DNA of 21,723 nucleotides, taken from the NCBI GenBank assembly GCA_020650975.1, contig JAIPMN010019384.1:1-21723 (forward strand). Direction: 5' to 3'. The notes under the pieces are model-generated. The model made no database searches. It was not told where the DNA came from and saw only the letters and a program-made list of their open reading frames with translations. The position numbers were made by a program, and so were the translations under genes. Positions within the stretch are counted from its first letter, which is position 1; each line of letters begins with the position of its first letter. Origin of the DNA: Apostichopus californicus. Taxonomy: Eukaryota; Echinodermata; Holothuroidea; Aspidochirotida; Stichopodidae. Below, piece after piece: positions 1-8,509 of the stretch.

Positions 1-27
1 ATACAAAATGTCAGAATGTAAGGAGTT

Positions 28-742
28 ATGAGCCTTACCACAGCTAAAAAACAGAGAAAGCGAAGAAAAAGTCAGAGCTGTGAAAAAAGTGCTGCTGCCA
101 CAGGGCGCAAACAAACAAAGTTTTGTAGAAAGAGACAGGCCACTTATATATCTCAAAGAATGCGACAGCTATCAAGGTTGGTCCAACAACTGAGGATAAT
201 TGAGAAGAAAGAAAACTGCCAGTTGAGAGACTTCATCAACCCTGAGAAATTTGACATCATCATATTGACAGTCAAAGAAGTTAGTAAATTTGACGACAGC
301 GGAAACCACAAGGTGGGAGTGCCATCAATGGCCCTTAAACTAGGGCATTCCCTAAAAAAATGTGCTGCCATTGTCAAAGGCATCGGCCTCAGATCACGAT
401 GTCAGGACACCAGGAAAAATGCAAAGGGGTTTCTGGAGCTCATGGACGACAACTGGGCGGAGGAGGTTTCAACCCACGCAATGACAACACTAGGGCAAAG
501 AAAATTTAACAGGCCCGAAATACTTCCTGTCACAGAGGACCTCCTCAAACAAGATTTTCTAATCAAAGAAATACAACATGGTACAGAGGCATTAAAGAAG
601 AATCCAACAAGCCGAAAACATGGACATTGCTGGCAAAAACCACCTTGTGTCGCCTAATCATATTCAAGAAGAGAAGGGGCGGTGAAGCTGGTTACATAGA
701 ATTGGAAGCCTTTAAGAACATGAGCAGGAGGCAAGGCCATAA
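28..742 (+). CDS. Exon: N-terminal and core-binding part of the recombinase-like protein, frameshifted
   Basis: The frame from ATG 28 begins with a very basic segment (KKQRKRRK), then a helix-rich stretch with LGHSLKKCA and a conserved-looking block ending in PVTEDLLK. In tyrosine recombinases such a helical region precedes the catalytic domain and contacts DNA. The frame runs into a stop at 655-657, but the coding character continues in another frame from about 618 (TWTLLAKTTLCR, FKKRRGGE, then IELEAFKNMSRRQGH), so one base has been lost or two gained near 600-618. An in-frame TAA lies at 19-21, just before ATG 28, so this is either the true start or an acceptor-led exon beginning around 23; there is no clear pyrimidine tract. 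The exon is cut at 740-742 by the TIR element. Confidence 0.68.
740..742 (+). repeat. Left copy of TAA target-site duplication
   Basis: TAA abuts the left TIR (starting TAGTCCAG at 743) and is repeated at 4126-4128 after the right TIR. Collapsing the two copies gives GGC CAT AAG GAC in the frame used by the host gene on both sides. Confidence 0.8.
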
Positions 743-788
743 TAGTCCAGTCAATCTATAATTTAACCTTAAACAAATTGCAACAGAA
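743..788 (+). repeat. Left terminal inverted repeat
   Basis: A bipartite repeat: a 15-bp outer part starting TAGTCCAG and a 24-bp inner part (765-788). Each is an exact complement of the right end. The spacer differs in length and sequence, so either the TIR is bipartite or one end has an indel. Confidence 0.85.
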
Positions 789-879
789 GTTATTTCAACG
801 CAAATTGATAGAATAAATTCGTGTTAGTAACATACTAAAAATCGACATAAATCGACATTTGCGAAATTCCGAAATTTTG

Positions 880-1062
880 GCTAGAAAAAAGGCGGTTGTG
901 TCGATTTTACTAATGCTTCTTATCAGCTACGGTAAACAATTATATAGCCGTTGTCGTGGCTACAGCCTACTGCTTACAATCGCGCACGCTCGGTCACGAA
1001 AACCTTTGACTTGAGCAAGGTTTTCGAGTCTTTGCTATCTGTTATCTGCGTGGAATGTTCAG
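880..1062 (+). promoter_or_regulatory. Possible promoter and untranslated first exon of the TIR element
   Basis: A stretch richer in G, C and CpG than its surroundings (890-1060) ends in TTCAG|GTAAGG, a near-perfect splice donor at 1063. The matching acceptor is a pyrimidine-rich TTTCTTTATTAG ending at 2024, immediately before ATG 2025. This suggests a 5' exon ending at 1062 and an intron of 962 bp. An ATG at 1055 would give a short dead-end frame across the splice, so the exon is more likely untranslated. The transcription start is not identified. Confidence 0.35.
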
Positions 1063-2024
1063 GTAAGGAATAGATGTACATTTTTGTTATACGTAATAGC
1101 CATTGCGTTTCTGTGGTTTAAAATCAATTGAATATAGCACAAAAAGAAAGAAAATAACCGAAAGAATAGCTTCGCTAAACTGGTGTTAGGCTGGTATTAC
1201 ACACAAAATACATGTACTGATGTAGCCTATATCACTGACATTGGAGGCCTAGTTACATTAAGAATTGGACCTTATCTAAATTCGAACTCCACGCAAATAG
1301 AACATTTGCTGGTGTATATTTTAATTTGCCAGAAGGTTACAAAGAAAACTAACCCCGACTACCATTTACAAATGCAGTCTGGCTAGTTTCGCACGAAATA
1401 CGAACGTATAGGCTAGCATAACGTTAGGCCTGATGTTATTTTAAGCGAATGAACGGTCGATAAAGGACGTAATATATTCCAAGTGTAACTGCATTCGTTA
1501 AAACAGCTGTAGAACCATAAAGTTTATAAAACTTGCAAATAAAAAAAAAGAGCGATTAAAATAGGCTTAGGGTTGCACTCAATAGCAAGGTTAAGCTTAT
1601 GCAGAGATTTCGAAAATTTTGTTGCTACGGATGCCTTTACGTACCATTAGTAATTACGTTAAAATTGCTGGAAAAAATGAAGAAATCATGGATTTTCTTT
1701 ATTGATCCACATTAAGTTTCATTTTTTTATTAACCAAACCATTATTCATTCGGATTCTTTAGATAACAACCGCATTTTCATCGATGATTAAGATACAATC
1801 AAGTTTGTAAACTTTGCAACATAATTGCATACTTTTGAAAATGTCACTTAAGATAAACAAAAGTGACTGTGTCGTCGTATGTTTTTTACTCTTTACGGGG
1901 TGTGGGGTGTCATTAGGTTGTATCCCTGCCTTCATGCTCTATCAGTAACCTAGTGAACTAAGTAAAGTAAACCTGCACATATATCTTCATTGTACATTTT
2001 TGTATTTATTATTTTCTTTATTAG
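1063..2024 (+). other. Non-coding stretch (putative intron) inside the TIR element
   Basis: AT-rich sequence bounded by GTAAGG and TTATTAG. A short open frame at 1183-1386 has no family resemblance. I see no other structure. Confidence 0.4.
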
Positions 2025-3411
2025 ATGGACGTGTGCGTCATCCGTCAGATTTCTTTTGAAACTGATTGCGACCCTGACGTGACATTGCGTGACAAGGTAT
2101 TATTGAGGCAAGCCAAGAACGTGGTGATGAACTTACCATATCTGTTGGACAGAGGGTTCACGAAAAATGTCGTAAACGATATTGCAATAAACGATCCATT
2201 GTTAGCGATTTGAAACCAAATGTAGAATGCGGTTTAAAGCGTAAATTACGTTCACAAACTGAAGAGTTTTTGTTTGGTGAACACTGCTTTTTTTGTGGAC
2301 AAAATGCTGAAGTGAACGGTAAAAAAGGTCATCAGGCCTACCCCGTCAAAACCTTTGAATTTCAAAGGAAAATTGAGTCGGCATGTGACGACCGCGGCCA
2401 AGATGACGAATTGGCTAAACAGGTGAAAGCCAGATTTTCACTTGTGAGCGATTTACATGCTGCAGATGCAATCTATCACCAGGCATGCAGCATTAACGAA
2501 CCCCTGGACGTCCCGAAGATGAACATCAAGCAGCCGCATTTATCAGAGTTGCGGAATATTAGAAAGAAAATGACGAAGTACAAGCTACTCTAACCGATCT
2601 AGTCGAAAAAATGAGAGAGTTTTGTCCGAACCCTTATAGCACTGTATACATGAGGAAAAGGCTACAAGATCACTTTGGCGATACAATTTTGATAAAGAGG
2701 TTAACGGCAAACCAAAACGTTGTAACATTCACAAACACAGTATGGTCAATTTTGCAAGAATTTTCAAAGAGACCACGGCATCAAGACGCATTTTCCGAGA
2801 AGTTGTTAATAGTAGAGGCTGCTGCAAAACTTATCAAAAGTGATATAAAGCAAATGGAAGCATCGCATTTCAGATATCCATCCTCATCAAGTGTGTCGTC
2901 AACTGAGCAAAATCTAAAGTTTATTCCTTACAGTTTGAAACTACTCTTAAACACTATTATGGTTGGAAAAGAGAATGATGTGAAAGTATCTTCAATTGGA
3001 CATGCCCTCATCCAAGCTGCAAGACCCAGGGTTTTGATGGCTCCTCTACAAATTGCATTAGGAATACAAATGCATTACCACTTTGGATCTCGGTTCCTAA
3101 TAGATACTTTGAATAAACTGGGATTCTGTTCTTCGTATTCTGAAGTTCAAAGGTATGTATCGAGCGCAGCGGCAAGCCAAGGAATCCATATACCACCGAT
3201 TGGTGCAGACCATTTTGTGCAATACGTTGCGGACAATGTGGATTATAATGTTAGGACACTTGATGGGCACGGTTCCTTTCATGGTATGGGTATCATTGCG
3301 GGAATCACTCCAGGCATCATAAACCAACAAGCTGTAGAAAGGTTATCGGTAACTACCAAAGGACTCACTACCATGGGGACGATCAACATATCTTATTATA
3401 CCGTTCTATAG
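2025..3411 (+). pseudogene. Decayed ORF of the TIR element, unknown family with Cys/His motif
   Basis: Coding character passes through three frames. The first runs from ATG 2025 to about 2095 (DPDVTLRDK). The second runs from about 2096 to about 2565 and contains SVGQRVHEKCRKRY, then C-x2-C (HCFFCG) and YHQAC, a probable zinc-binding set. The third runs from about 2563 to 3411 (VEKMREFCPNP, then HFGSRFLIDTLNKLGF, FVQYVADNVDYN, TLDGHGSFHGMGIIAG). Two frameshifts are therefore present. I recall the VADNVD / TLDG.GxFHGMGII signature from long uncharacterised proteins in cnidarian and other invertebrate genomes, which continue well past this point; here the frame ends at TAG 3409-3411, just before an 11-C run, so the 3' half seems lost. 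Whether this is the transposase is inferred only from its place between the TIRs. Confidence 0.65.
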
Positions 3412-4070
3412 TTACCCCCCCCCCCAAAAAAAAAGCAAGTCACAAAACTAATCGCCGCTCGGTTAGAAAGTACTAATTGGCTACAGGAAGCGATGTAGGC
3501 ACTGCAAGTTTAGCTCGATTGCAAATGCATAGTACTCGCTGCTTATTTACAAAAAATGGCAATGTGTAAAGAAGTGAAATTTCAGTTTTAGTGATAAAAT
3601 CCCTTGTTTTGTGAATCAAGAGATGCCCATACAATGTGATGTCAAAGGAGAGTCACATGTTTTCATATTATTTGCCAGGCAAGTACGTTTTTTCTCAATA
3701 CTCTTATGCCCACGCTAAAGTTATGTAAACATTATTCACCTAAAATCATAAATTAATTAAATAAGGAAGAAGTTAGAAAACATAAACCTGCACGTACATA
3801 GTCCTCTGTTAACTTATGATCACATGGCGATGAGGAAAGCGCCCTCACTGACGGATTCTTTACTATCTAATTTACAACCATTGTTCACTATTTAAAGGTA
3901 CCGCCGTATGTGTCTTTAATGGCAATATATTAGAATATTTATTGAAAAAATAAACCCTCCGCCATTTTGTATTAAGACGCCATTTTGGTTGGGTTAGACA
4001 ACCAGGACCAATGTCGATTTTGGATATGATGTTTATAAGACACTTATCAGTCTAAAACTGCTAAAAAACA
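3412..4070 (+). other. Non-coding 3' part of the TIR element
   Basis: It begins with C11 (3415-3425) followed by A9, then AT-rich sequence without a usable frame. The abrupt change after the truncated ORF suggests an internal deletion or replacement. An AATGTCGATTTT subterminal motif lies at 4010-4021. Confidence 0.5.
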
Positions 4071-4125
4071 TTCTGTTGCAATTTGTTTAAGGTTGAGCCA
4101 TTTTTGTCAAAGATTGACTGGACTA
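4071..4125 (-). repeat. Right terminal inverted repeat
   Basis: The complement of 4111-4125 equals the outer 15 bp of the left end, and the complement of 4071-4094 equals the inner 24 bp. The 16-bp spacer between them is longer than on the left (7 bp). Confidence 0.85.
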
Positions 4126-4128
4126 TAA
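4126..4128 (+). repeat. Right copy of TAA target-site duplication
   Basis: TAA directly after the right TIR, matching 740-742. Host coding sequence resumes here (AAG GAC ATC CTA). Confidence 0.8.
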
Positions 4129-4176
4129 GGACATCCTAGCCAGCCTGACACCAATTGAAAGAAAACTTGTTGAAAG
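4129..4176 (+). CDS. Continuation of the interrupted exon of the recombinase-like gene
   Basis: The text reads DILASLTPIERKLVER in the frame of the segment before the insertion. The donor is GAAAG|GTCAGA at 4177 (weak at position +3). Joined to the acceptor at 4651 it gives LVER then LDLLQIRGKRGR without a phase break, which is the main support for this splice choice. Confidence 0.65.
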
Positions 4177-4651
4177 GTCAGAACATACCTGTAACATGAA
4201 CTGTGAAAAACTGGCTCTTACTGCGATTCTTGAGTTACAGTACAACTACATCTTTGTTTCCAAGGGGAAGTTTTACAAAGCAAGATAATTGATTCCATAA
4301 AGATCAGGTGTACTCCTACATTTCTACACCAAGCAGCCTTCACAGTTCTACCATTAATTTTGGTTTTAATTAATTTTTATTAACATTTCATGGTTGAACA
4401 TTATATTTCCAAGGTTGCTTGGAATGTTTGAAAAAAAGTGAAATGAATTTCAGCATTTTATTTTCCATCAACAACAGATTTTTACAGAAAAGCTCCATTA
4501 CAGTGCAGTACATCAAACCACATTAAAGACCAACCTAAGATAGGAAGAGGGAAACAAGCCATAATAGTTTCTTCAGTGTAACAAACTTGAGAGGCTCTAT
4601 TGTACCATAACTGAAAATTAAATGGATGTTTAATAAAAATTGTTTTTCCAG
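4177..4651 (+). other. Intron of the recombinase-like gene
   Basis: 475 bp from GTCAGA to TTGTTTTTCCAG. No feature inside except AT-rich sequence. Confidence 0.6.
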
Positions 4652-5099
4652 ACTTGACCTTCTTCAGATCAGAGGCAAGAGAGGGAGGAAATGAAGACCG
4701 CCATGACCCTTCTTGCTGACAAGAGAAAGGAGGTGGGAATTCCTTCTCTAAATCCCTACTTGTTTGCTTGTGCTGGTAGACAGTGTTTACATGCAATCAG
4801 AGGGTCGGATGCTCTCAAGAATATTGTCCAGAAGTGTGTTGTGAAGCAGTCTGAGTCTATTACATCGACTAAGCTGAGAAAGTATGCTGCTACAGTTACC
4901 CAAGTAGCAAATCTGAATTCTCATGAAGTGGACTGGCCTGCTCGGCATTTGGGTCACGATATAACAATCCACAGGGATTACTACAGACTTCAGGATAGTT
5001 CAATCGAATTAGCTAAAGTGAGCAGGCTCCTGCATGCACTGGATGAAGGCCAAACAAAGGAATTTGTAGGACGTAGTCTTCAGGAGATTGACATTAATG
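4652..5099 (+). CDS. Exon: catalytic C-terminal half of the tyrosine-recombinase-like domain
   Basis: It opens in one frame with LDLLQIRGKRGRK and hits TGA at about 4692. From 4691 another frame carries the rest: MKTAMTLLADKR, then NPYLFA, IRGSDALK, TSTKLRKYAAT, HLGHDITIHRDYYR and AKVSRLLHALDEG. In tyrosine recombinases LGH and the tyrosine that attacks DNA lie in exactly this order and spacing after the LRxxxAT helix. The two adjacent Tyr codons are 4979-4984. The jump near 4689 is a frameshift, and by comparison with remembered relatives a handful of residues are also missing there. The exon ends at ATTAATG|GTAAGC, an excellent donor. Confidence 0.78.
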
Positions 5100-5373
5100 G
5101 TAAGCCCAAACAATTCCTCCAGGGATGGTATTTTCTTATTCACATCATTTAATTGCTGAAATTCAATGTTAAACAGCCAGATCAGAACCCTGATACTCGT
5201 TTTCAATACTAATAGGTCTTTTGTTTTGTTTTACACCAGGACCATGTCATGTACCCTATAGTTGCATTGCACTTCACCTATCATAAAGTCTATTTTATGT
5301 GGACAAAAAGGTTTTGATATCGAAAAACGAAAGATATTATTGAACAAAAACAACAACAACAAAAAGGAGTTTA

Positions 5374-5406
5374 CCCCTGTTCGACCTCGCAAGAGGTCCT
5401 ACGGGG
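5374..5406 (+). other. Compact hairpin with GCAA tetraloop
   Basis: GACCTC-GCAA-GAGGTC forms a perfect 6-bp stem with a GNRA-type loop, extended by CCCC and GGGG at the outer ends. The string TGTTCGACCTC resembles a Pol III B box, so this may be a relic of a tRNA-derived SINE. No flanking target duplication was found. Confidence 0.4.
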
Positions 5407-5839
5407 ATGATGCTGAGAAGTGAAGTATTTTTCAATTACATTGTACAGAAGCCGTAAATAAGCAAAAAAGTGCAAGTCTACTGTTTTTATAAGACCCATC
5501 CCATACGCCGAACAATTTTTTTTATTACGAACAATATATGACAGACAGAACAGATGAAGTGTAATGCAATTACAATTAGACAATGGTGAGCCATCCATCA
5601 ACAACATCCAGCATCCTCACAAACTGCTGTTAAAGCTAATTAATTATTTCATAAGTAGGTACACGAACATGTAGATGGTTGAAACTCACCAATGAGAGTC
5701 GCCTAAAGTAAATGTAACTTATCTGAATGGTCCTCTTTAGTTGATGACCCTTAGTGGGAATGAAGTAAAAGGATAATATTACGGTACGGTATTAATAGGC
5801 AGGTACATTAATTTTGGGTATAAACAAAAGGCTGACTTT

Positions 5840-5882
5840 CAGTCATTACGAGGTATGGGACGAACAGTCATTACGCGGTATG
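5840..5882 (+). repeat. Two-copy short tandem repeat, 25-bp period
   Basis: CAGTCATTACG(A/C)GGTATG occurs at 5840-5857 and 5865-5882, separated by 7 bp. Confidence 0.8.
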
Positions 5883-6175
5883 ATAAAACACACCCTGTTA
5901 CAAAAGTGTCACCAAGCCACCACTCCAGCTTTCAATAATTCTAAATATAGTCAGTCTCTTGTGAGAGAAAATTAACTCTTTGGAACCTTGAGGAGAACTT
6001 ATGACTTTCTTTTCAGTGTTTCAAATTGTTACACAGTGGCGGTGAAATATGTAAAAACAGTTATTGACATTGTAATCACACATAAGGGTAGCAGGAACAG
6101 TGTTCTGAAGAACTGAGAATAAAATTCACTGTTTTGTCATCGTTATATAAGTAATATCTTTTTCTTTGTGCAGAG

Positions 6176-6250
6176 GAATGACATTGCCAGGTGAAGCAGA
6201 CAATGATGTTGACACTGACCTGGAATCTCAGTTACAGGAGCCATCTGAAG
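6176..6250 (+). CDS. Exon: acidic linker, first copy of a duplicated exon
   Basis: The exon encodes MTLPGEADNDVDTDLESQ then LQEPSE. It follows acceptor GTGCAGAG (using AG at 6174-6175, since the AG two bases earlier brings a stop) and ends GAAG|GTAATG. Both splices are phase 1, so the exon can be duplicated or skipped without a frame change. The exon at 7153 is a diverged copy. Confidence 0.65.
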
Positions 6251-7152
6251 GTAATGAAACTATTTGTAAATAGTAATGGTAAAAATGAAAAGTTTTGAAG
6301 GAATAGTGATTTATAGAAGATATCGTATTGGAGGAACTGTTCAAAGCAGAATAAGTAAAACTGTGTACTCGCTTTTGCTTTTATGTGATCCCACAGTTTG
6401 TCTCAGCTTGTATAATACTCATTAATACATTTTAGACTTAAGAACTTCTGATGAAAGAAAAGGAGGGTCTTGCAAGCATACAGTATGACTAAATTGATCT
6501 CCCAATCTTCATGAAAACTGGACTAAAACAATTATATTTCTATAAATGTATGAAAATTCGGCTGAAAATTTCAACGTTTGAGGCATCTTTTAATATATAT
6601 GGCATATGGATAGTTGATTGAAAGGAAACTGCACGGAAAGTTATGCAAAATGTTTTTCTACAGTACCACAACTTTCTGAGTTTTAGTCTGGGATCCTAAC
6701 AATCCCAATCTCATTACAGACAGTTCAGTACACAACATACAGGTAGATACAGTACAAAACAGACATGCAGAAACTTCACAGCCTTACTTCTGCTTTCAAT
6801 TATGGTGGTTTCTGCAATCTGCTTGTTACCACAGAAGCTGAAATAAAGCTGTGGAATTTATGACACACTGATACCTTGAAAGTTATGACCCTTCTCCGCA
6901 CATTTGTGCACCCATGTACAGCTGGTTTTGAAAGGGCATGCAGTAAGTGCTTCACCTACACCATCGATTGTATCCCAAGAAATCAGAGCTTATGTCAACA
7001 CCAAAGGCAGTGTCCTATAATACCGTGGTCTCACATTACCTTGACATTAACTTACAAAACAATACTGTAAATGATAAAAGAGAATAGCAAAACAGAATGA
7101 ATAAGGAATGGTCATGTCTTGTCTATATAAGAAATATCTTTATTTGTTGCAG
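6251..7152 (+). other. Intron between the duplicated exons
   Basis: 902 bp of AT-rich sequence. Its last 45 bases resemble those before the first copy, and its first 25 bases resemble those after the second copy, so the duplicated unit includes intron edges. No other feature seen. Confidence 0.6.
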
Positions 7153-7224
7153 AATTAGCATCGACAGGTGAAAATGGTGATGTTGACACTCAACTGGGAT
7201 CTCAGCTACCAGGGACCTCTGAAG
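7153..7224 (+). CDS. Exon: acidic linker, second copy of the duplicated exon
   Basis: It encodes LASTGENGDVDTQLGSQLPG then TSE, with VDT-L-SQL and the final SEG shared with the first copy. Acceptor TTTGTTGCAG and donor GAAG|GTAATG repeat those of the first copy almost exactly. Phase 1 on both sides. Confidence 0.68.
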
Positions 7225-7914
7225 GTAATGATACTATTTGTAATTAATAACAACAATATTAATATTCTTCAAAAGTCTAATGTATACATGCACAAACATG
7301 TTTCAAGTAATGTTCAGTGCAACAGGCTTCCTTAATGTTCTACAAAAAGTACTACAGTATTGCCATGCTTCTTAGTCTAACACTGTTTACATAGAGAACG
7401 TGATCACTCCTGGAGGTGTTTTATACCAAGAAGAGTGAACTACATATGTTATAACATATAATCCATTTGACTATTTTCAAATTGATGAAAGAAAAAATTT
7501 AATAAAGGATGAAGTTTCGGATTGTCAAGTCTTCCTTTCAAAGCATATCCTGGTGGATATGGATTGTATACTAAGTCGTTTAATATGAATATGTATGCAT
7601 TTACTGTTAACTCGGTGCATAAAAGAAAATACTTTTTAAGAAAAAGTCACCCAGGAAAGAACCTGGGCACGAAAACCAAACTACCAAACGACTGATCCGC
7701 TCTCAGCCCCAGTCCCCTTGCATCGGGACTGTGACTGTGTGATCATCGTCGGGTGTGCATCAACCATTCCCCTCGAAAGGGAACAGATACTACACATGCA
7801 TAAAAGAAAATATGTTAATAATTTTTGGCAAAGCAATGAGATATATAGTCTCTATACCTCTTCTGAGTCGATATATTCATAGCATTATTATTTGGACAAT
7901 CTTTCTTTTCCCAG
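7225..7914 (+). other. Intron holding a retroposed small RNA
   Basis: 690 bp from GTAATG to TTTCTTTTCCCAG. A 165-bp insertion with a 16-bp target duplication occupies 7616-7812. The rest is AT-rich without features. Confidence 0.6.
7616..7812 (-). mobile_element. SINE or retroposed Pol III small RNA with 16-bp target duplication
   Basis: TGCATAAAAGAAAATA occurs exactly at 7616-7631 and 7797-7812, bracketing 165 bp (7632-7796). Read on the minus strand the insert begins TGTGTAGTATCTGTTC, of which GTGTAGTATCTGTTC equals part of the 5' region of U2 snRNA around the branch-site recognition GUAGUA. It folds into several hairpins (CCC-TTTCGA-GGGG; CAGTCCC with GGGACTG; CCCAGG-TTCTTT-CCTGGG) and ends with GTGACTTTTT, a Pol III terminator after a hairpin, then a short A-run. 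The long direct repeat and A-run mark LINE-type retroposition. The parent RNA is not identified; beyond the 15-mer it does not look like U2. Confidence 0.75.
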
Positions 7915-8183
7915 ATTTAACAAGAAAAAGACAGAAAACTCAACGAAGAGTGTGGTCAAGTAAAGAGAAGTCCAGCAAATTTTCAGCTTTTGGCAAACAC
8001 ATTAAGAGAGGCACTCTTCCTGGAAAGATAGAATGTCAGCAAGCTCAACTAAAGTACAAATCTCTAGGGATACGAGAATGGAGGTCAATAAAGTACTGCG
8101 TCAAAAACATCATCACCTCCTTAAAAAACAAGAAGCAAAATAGTATATTTAGTAAGTTTTTAGTACTAGAGGGTTCATGTTAG
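7915..8183 (+). CDS. Exon: SANT/Myb-like C-terminal segment
   Basis: After acceptor TTTCCCAG the frame gives LTRKRQKTQRRVWSSKEK, then FGKHIKRGTLPGKIEC and REWRSIKYCVKN. The basic start, the W-x2-KEK, F..HI and W..IK..VKN spacing fit a SANT/Myb-like three-helix module, which I recall as the tail of the related fish proteins. The frame reaches TAG at 8181-8183, but a strong donor TTTA|GTAAGT at 8152 would end the exon earlier and splice in phase to 8286. The order catalytic domain, acidic linker, SANT-like module suggests DNA or chromatin binding; this is inference. Confidence 0.7.
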
Positions 8184-8285
8184 CCATTTACTATCCAAGA
8201 CAATCAGAATAATTTTACATGCACTGAGTACACAGAAATGTGCGTGGTACATATACTTAATACAGTACAAGCCTGATGTTTGCAG

Positions 8286-8509
8286 GATGTGCAAAGGCGG
8301 GTTGCACTTGTAAGCAAGACTTTCGAAATTGTTACTGTGCATGTTTGGCACATAATGACCACATACCAACTGTACATTGTGTTACATGGTTGAAAGGCAT
8401 CTTTTTGGACTCCCAAGAAATGACAATTAATTTTTATTTAAATGTAAGAAGCTTGCACTTGGGAAAAGATATTTCAAGTTGTACAGTCATTATCAGGCCT
8501 CAACAATAA
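8286..8509 (+). CDS. Possible last exon, cysteine-rich (CXC-like)
   Basis: Acceptor GATGTTTGCAG ends at 8285. Splicing from the GTAAGT donor at 8152 keeps the frame and gives CAKAGCTCKQDFRNCYCACL: six cysteines in twenty residues. The CTCKQ...CYCACLA part resembles half of a tesmin/TSO1 CXC zinc-binding motif (CxCK...YCxCFA). After about residue 35 the composition looks random, and the stop falls inside a dispersed repeat (from 8495), so the true end is uncertain. Without a transcript this exon remains a hypothesis. Confidence 0.42.

Larger units (their letters stand above)
743..4125 (+). mobile_element. 3,383-bp TIR DNA transposon inserted in the recombinase-like gene
   Basis: Both ends read TAGTCCAGTCAATCT inward (743-757 and the complement of 4111-4125). 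A second inverted block of 24 bp follows (765-788 against 4071-4094), displaced by about 12 bp more on the right. Subterminal copies of AAATCGACAT occur at about 839-860, and inverted at 4010-4020, as expected of transposase binding sites. TAA flanks both ends, and the interrupted host frame closes exactly when the element and one TAA are removed. Inside are a possible 5' exon, a decayed ORF (2025-3411) and an empty 3' part. A TAA duplication is typical of PIF/Harbinger (TWA), but the TIR start and the ORF are not recognisably of that superfamily, so I leave the class open. Confidence 0.85.
5100..6175 (+). other. Long intron of the recombinase-like gene
   Basis: 1,076 bp from GTAAGC to TTTGTGCAGAG. 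It contains a (CAA)n tract at 5343-5361, a GC-rich hairpin (5374-5406) and a short tandem repeat (5840-5882). No coding exon is supported. Confidence 0.6.
28..8509 (+). pseudogene. Tyrosine-recombinase-like spliced gene with SANT-like C-terminus, interrupted by a transposon
   Basis: Seven plus-strand exon blocks join in phase into one protein: 28-742 + 4129-4176, 4652-5099, 6176-6250, 7153-7224, 7915-8151 and perhaps 8286-8509. The tyrosine recombinase signs are an FKKRRGGE segment like the box I arginine region (663-686), IRGKRGR (near 4668-4688) like the beta-hairpin lysine region, LRKYAAT like box II (4874-4894), LGH (4949-4957) and a Tyr-Tyr-Arg nucleophile region (4979-4987). The usual HxLR histidine is replaced (TKLR). 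From memory, fish and marine invertebrates carry an uncharacterised family of this type with a SANT-like tail. Lesions are a frameshift near 600-618, a 3.4-kb insertion at 740, and an indel near 4689. The gene probably begins upstream of the window. It could be a domesticated gene gone bad or one copy of a mobile family. Family similarity is fairly sure; function is inferred. Confidence 0.72.

Noticed and set aside
1183..1386. Open frame inside the TIR element.
   Set aside because: No family resemblance; it lies within the putative intron 1063-2024.
743..4125. Assignment of the TIR element to PIF/Harbinger on the basis of its TAA duplication.
   Set aside because: The termini and the ORF show no recognised Harbinger transposase or Myb-like partner, so the duplication alone is not enough.
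7632..7796. A true U2 snRNA gene on the minus strand.
   Set aside because: Only about 15 bases match U2, the first part of U2 is absent, and the 16-bp target duplication shows retroposition.
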